Source: Nitrospira japonica (GTDB lineage: Bacteria > Nitrospirota > Thermodesulfovibrionia > Thermodesulfovibrionales > SM23-35). From it: DNA of 48,358 bases. Positions within the stretch are counted from its first letter, which is position 1. Each line of letters begins with the position of its first letter. Position numbers and translations under genes: made by a program. This document shows positions 47,213 through 48,358 of this stretch, piece by piece. Under the pieces are notes generated by a model. That model did not search any database. It saw only the letters and a list, made by a program, of their open reading frames with translations, and was not told the DNA's origin. The stretch spans positions 1 through 48,358 of the forward strand of contig DYFC01000053.1 of NCBI GenBank assembly GCA_020725385.1, written 5' to 3'.

Positions 47213-47824
47213 TTATTCTTCCTTCTTTATCTCAACAATTGTGCCTTTTGGTCCTGGAACAGCACCTTGTATTAGTATAAGATTTTGTTCGGGTCTAACT
47301 TCTATAACTTTAAGATTTTTTACCGTCACTTTATCCATTCCCATATGTCCCGGTAATTTTTGATTCTTCCAGACTCTTGAAGGATAAGAGCTTGCTCCTA
47401 TTGAACCAGGAGCCCTATTGAACATTGAACCATGTGAACCAGGGCCACCTGAAAAATGATGTCTTTTCATAACACCCTGAAAGCCCTTGCCTTTTGACAT
47501 CCCGGATACAGAAACCACATCACCAGATGCAAAGCTCTCGACCGTAAGAAATTCGCCAACTTTTAAACCGCCAATAGGAAATTCTTTTATTATCTTATAT
47601 GTTTTTAGCCCGGCTTTCTTAAATACTCCTGCTTGAGGTTTATTTAATTTCTTCTCTTTTGTTTCTATAAATCCGATTTTTACGGCCTCATAACCATCTT
47701 TTTCAAGAGTCTTAACCTGTATAACACAACCCGGCCCTGCTTCTATCACAGTAACAGGATATGCTTTGCCATCCGTTGAAAATATTTGTGTCATACCGAG
47801 CTTTTTACCTAATATGCCAATCAT
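47213..47824 (-). CDS. rplC: 50S ribosomal protein L3
   Basis: This 203-residue protein starts MIGILGKKLGMTQIF; I chose ATG 47824 because GGAG sits six bases upstream, not the TTG four codons earlier. FASGDVVSVSGMSKGKGFQGVMKRHHFSGGPGSHGSMFNRAPGSIG is the L3 signature. Confidence 0.97.
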   Translation of the reverse strand: MIGILGKKLGMTQIFSTDGKAYPVTVIEAGPGCVIQVKTLEKDGYEAVKIGFIETKEKKLNKPQAGVFKKAGLKTYKIIKEFPIGGLKVGEFLTVESFASGDVVSVSGMSKGKGFQGVMKRHHFSGGPGSHGSMFNRAPGSIGASSYPSRVWKNQKLPGHMGMDKVTVKNLKVIEVRPEQNLILIQGAVPGPKGTIVEIKKEE

Positions 47825-47875
47825 TTGTTTCTCCAAATTATCTATCGTTATTATAAGGGCTTATTTCATACATTT

Positions 47876-48181
47876 TTATAGTTTAATTTCTACATCAACC
47901 CCTGCAGCAAGTTCGAGCTTCATTAAAGCATCTACGGTCTGAGGAGTAGGATCAACGATATCAAGCAATCTTTTATGAGTCCTGATTTCAAATTGCTCCC
48001 TTGATTTTTTATCAACATGCGGAGATCTTAAAACAGTAAACCTGTTTATTTTTGTAGGTAGTGGCACAGGACCAGCTACTCTTGCTCCTGTTTTCTGCAC
48101 AGTATCTACTATTTCCTTAACCGACATGTCAAGTATCCTATGGTCAAAAGCCCTTAATTTGATTCTTATTTTCTGATTCAC
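47876..48181 (-). CDS. rpsJ: 30S ribosomal protein S10
   Basis: This 101-residue protein reads [20 protein letters not shown], then [42 protein letters not shown], the S10 (NusE) pattern. S10 also forms a transcription antitermination complex with NusB. The start codon is GTG with GAGGAAACA just upstream. Confidence 0.97.
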   Translation of the reverse strand: MNQKIRIKLRAFDHRILDMSVKEIVDTVQKTGARVAGPVPLPTKINRFTVLRSPHVDKKSREQFEIRTHKRLLDIVDPTPQTVDALMKLELAAGVDVEIKL

Positions 48182-48233
48182 TGTTTCCTCAATAATTCCT
48201 TTTTAATCCTTAAATAAAATTTATATTTTTACT

Positions 48234-48358
48234 CTACTGAATTATCTCAGTTACGACTCCTGCGCCAACTGTCCTTCCACCTTCTCTTATCGCAAACCTT
48301 AATTCCTTCTCCATCGCTATCGGCGATATTAACTCAACTGTCAAACTTACATTGTCAC
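48234..48358 (-). CDS. tuf: Elongation factor Tu, C-terminal end (partial)
   Basis: The frame entering from the right edge and ending in TAG at 48234-48236 reads [20 protein letters not shown], then [20 protein letters not shown], the last strands of EF-Tu domain 3. The rest of the gene lies outside the window. It is 52 bases upstream of rpsJ on the same strand, as in the str-S10 junction of many bacteria. Confidence 0.95.
   Translation of the reverse strand, partial: DNVSLTVELISPIAMEKELRFAIREGGRTVGAGVVTEIIQ

Noticed and set aside
1..48358. tRNA, including tRNA-Sec, and rRNA genes
   Set aside because: No GTTCRANNC-type TPsiC arm with matching acceptor stem, nor any rRNA motif, was recognised by eye; a covariance search would be decisive.

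Overview
The window is an AT-rich bacterial chromosome segment carrying mostly housekeeping genes, with two small accessory patches. The S10/spc/alpha ribosomal superoperon, a dnaJ-hspR-clpB operon, selenocysteine genes (selA, selB), zinc-binding versions of several ribosomal proteins and short-period intergenic repeats suggest an anaerobic Gram-negative lineage of the Nitrospirota/Deltaproteobacteria type. That placement is an inference from gene content; no marker was searched.

Layout. (1) 1-1370 is an accessory edge: an MntA/HepT-type and a HicB/HicA-type toxin-antitoxin (TA) pair. Each is preceded by a decayed 3' end of what looks like an Eco57I/TaqI-like restriction-modification gene, and a perfect 26-bp palindrome lies at the very start. 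(2) 1385-2503 encodes a DUF362/ferredoxin protein. (3) 2648-6898 (minus) holds rnhA-yqgE, then rplM-rpsI-argC-argJ. (4) 6965-9258 encodes a family 2 glycosyltransferase and a WbaP-like polyprenyl-phosphate sugar-phosphate transferase, facing a hybrid histidine kinase (9311-11803). (5) 12156-20342 (plus) holds purF, an M29-like aminopeptidase, selB, then yggS and the overlapping set proC-yggT-divIVA-hisS. (6) 20339-25059 (minus) holds a TatD-radical SAM fusion, a small secreted protein, hisD and a conserved protein of unknown role. (7) 25206-27230 is a second accessory patch: a frameshifted hicA relic, a GC-richer DUF262-HNH endonuclease-like gene with its own near-consensus promoter, and a transposase/integrase scrap. 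(8) 27256-29463 (minus) holds a secreted beta-rich protein immediately followed by selA. (9) 29754-33841 (plus) is dnaJ-hspR-clpB, ending at a perfect hairpin shared with the convergent ribosomal operon. (10) 33909-48358 (minus) is tuf(partial)-rpsJ-rplC-rplD-rplW-rplB-rpsS-rplV-rpsC-rplP-rpmC-rpsQ-rplN-rplX-rplE-rpsN-rpsH-rplF-rplR-rpsE-rplO-secY-map-infA-rpmJ-rpsM-rpsK-rpsD-rpoA-rplQ. rpmD and adk are missing from their usual places, and a large hairpin lies in front of rpsM.

The most interesting signals are the restriction-gene relics and TA modules at the left edge, the broken HicBA locus beside a probably imported DUF262-HNH gene, a heptanucleotide-periodic intergenic repeat at two or three sites, the TatD-radical SAM fusion, and the hairpin at the alpha-operon leader position. 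No tRNA, rRNA or CRISPR array was recognised. I do not see a clearly new multi-gene system. The best candidate for unusual biology is the DUF262-HNH patch with its TA remnants.
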